Assembly: GCF_030269545.1 (NCBI RefSeq)
Contig: NZ_BSTN01000014.1
Coordinates: 1 to 64,000 of the forward strand
Length of the DNA: 64,000 nucleotides
Source: Actinomadura sp. NBRC 104425
Lineage (GTDB): Bacteria > Actinomycetota > Actinomycetes > Streptosporangiales > Streptosporangiaceae
Direction: 5' to 3'
Shown: positions 63,145 through 64,000 of the stretch, piece by piece
Numbering within the stretch: the first letter of the stretch is position 1
Layout of the letters: each line of letters begins with the position of its first letter
Notes under the pieces: generated by a model
The model's database searches: none
What the model was told of the DNA's origin: nothing
Seen by the model: only the letters and a program-made list of their open reading frames with translations
Program-made: the position numbers and the translations under genes

Positions 63145-64000
63145 TGGACCCGCTGACCACCCTGCTGATCACCGTCCTGCTCCTGCTCGGCAACGGCTTC
63201 TTCGTCGCCGCGGAGTTCGCGCTGGTCGCCGCCAACCGCGGCCAGCTGGAACGCGCCGCCGCGCGCGGCAGCCGCCCGGCGGCCGCCGCCCTGGCGGGGA
63301 CGCGGGAGCTGTCGCTGATGCTGGCGGGCGCCCAGTTCGGCATCACCATGTGCTCGCTGGGCCTGGCGATCGTCACCGAACCCACGTTCGAGCACCTGCT
63401 GGAGCCGCCGCTGCACGCGCTGGGCGTCCCCGAGGCCGGCGCCAGGGCGGTCGCGTTCGCCACCGCCCTGGCCGTCGTGACGTTCCTGCACATGGTCGTC
63501 GGGGAGATGGCGCCCAAGTCGTGGGCGATCGCGCACCCCGAACGCTCGGCCGTGGTCCTGGCCCTGCCGTTCCGCGCGTTCGCCAAGGTCTCCCGGCCGA
63601 TCCTGTCGCTGCTGAACGCCACGACCAACGCGCTGCTGCGCCTGGCGCGCATCCCGCCGCGCGACGAGCTGGAGGAGCACACCGACCCGCAGTCCCTCAG
63701 CCACCTGGTCGGCGAGTCCCGCCGCCTGGGCCTGATCGGCCGGCACGACCACGAGCTGCTGCGCCGGGCCATCTCGGCGCGGGAGGTCACCGTCGACCAC
63801 CTGGTGGTCCCGGCCACCTCGGTCACGACGATCGCCGCCGACGCCACCGCGGCCGACGTCCGCCGCGTCGCGACCGCCAGCGGCCACAGCCGCCTGCTGG
63901 TCCGCGACGGCGACGGTGCGGTGGCCGGCATCGTCCACGTCCGCGCCGCCGTGACCAACCCCGACGGCACCCGCACCGCCGCCGACCTGGCCCACCCGGC
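63144..64000 (+). CDS. CNNM/HlyC-CorC transporter-like protein 2, 5' part
   Basis: Starts at ATG 63144 (TGATG overlap with the preceding stop) and is cut by the right end of the window after about 285 codons. Visible are the DUF21 membrane domain (NGFFVAAEFALVAANRGQLE, MLAGAQFGITMCSLGLAIVT, FLHMVVGEMAPKSWAIAHPE) and the beginning of the CBS pair (RRAISAREVTVDHLVVPATS). It is a paralogue of the preceding gene; tandem CNNM pairs like this are common in actinobacteria and may form hetero-oligomers. Confidence 0.92.
   Translation, partial: MDPLTTLLITVLLLLGNGFFVAAEFALVAANRGQLERAAARGSRPAAAALAGTRELSLMLAGAQFGITMCSLGLAIVTEPTFEHLLEPPLHALGVPEAGARAVAFATALAVVTFLHMVVGEMAPKSWAIAHPERSAVVLALPFRAFAKVSRPILSLLNATTNALLRLARIPPRDELEEHTDPQSLSHLVGESRRLGLIGRHDHELLRRAISAREVTVDHLVVPATSVTTIAADATAADVRRVATASGHSRLLVRDGDGAVAGIVHVRAAVTNPDGTRTAADLAHP

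Overview
The window is one contiguous piece of a high-GC actinobacterial chromosome. Gene content and codon use point to the Streptosporangiales, most likely Thermomonosporaceae (Actinomadura or a relative). That assignment is an inference from the dnaK-grpE-dnaJ-hspR-clpB order, the DUF397/XRE-DUF5753 array, the PknG/GlnX/GlnH locus and the many GTG and apparently leaderless starts. Both ends cut through a gene: dnaK on the left and a CNNM-type transporter on the right. I found no rRNA, tRNA, CRISPR array or intact transposase.

Layout. 1-5.9 kb: HspR-controlled chaperone operon. 6-10.7 kb: an unknown protein, an orphan IS200/IS605-type end that looks like an omega-RNA scaffold, an MmpS-like lipoprotein, leuA with a Leu-rich leader peptide and attenuator, and a divergent FadR-type GntR gene. 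10.8-18.2 kb: an accessory, partly decayed region with an HTH-UTRA regulator, five tandem DUF397 genes, an XRE-DUF5753 regulator, a frameshifted anti-sigma-like ATPase with a duplicated tail, a TetR relic and a HigBA-type toxin-antitoxin pair. 18.3-28.8 kb: a secreted beta-propeller, a PhoD phosphatase, an ECF sigma factor with its own zinc-finger and membrane domain, a NYN-domain protein with an expanded Gly/Ser repeat, a TPR protein, pyrE and dedA. 29-37.5 kb: fba, an HxlR gene flanked by two identical operators, GNAT, LysR/SDR, DUF3151, purA, glpQ and corA with a Pro-rich upstream ORF. 37.8-47.7 kb: purD, purB, MOSC, SUFU, murA, a small membrane protein, a PrpR-N-like regulator and an aromatic/histidinol-phosphate aminotransferase. 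47.8-52 kb: NrtR-like Nudix regulator, flotillin with NfeD, a lipoprotein and an acyltransferase. 52.4-61.5 kb: a STAS protein and a six-gene operon of coiled-coil protein, PknG, PP2C, vWA, GlnX and GlnH. 61.8-64 kb: paired CNNM proteins.

How the genes work together. The clearest functional unit is the 52.8-61.5 kb operon. A periplasmic amino-acid-binding lipoprotein and a four-TM sensor (GlnH and GlnX) are co-transcribed with the cytosolic kinase PknG, as known from mycobacteria. Here they also travel with a zinc-ribbon PP2C phosphatase and a MIDAS-containing vWA protein, giving a kinase-phosphatase-vWA triad like the TerY-P triads. Purine genes (purA, purD, purB) are scattered but close together. 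Several regulators lie beside palindromes that fit their family: GntR, HxlR, LysR, NrtR and the HigBA promoter. These give directly testable regulatory predictions.
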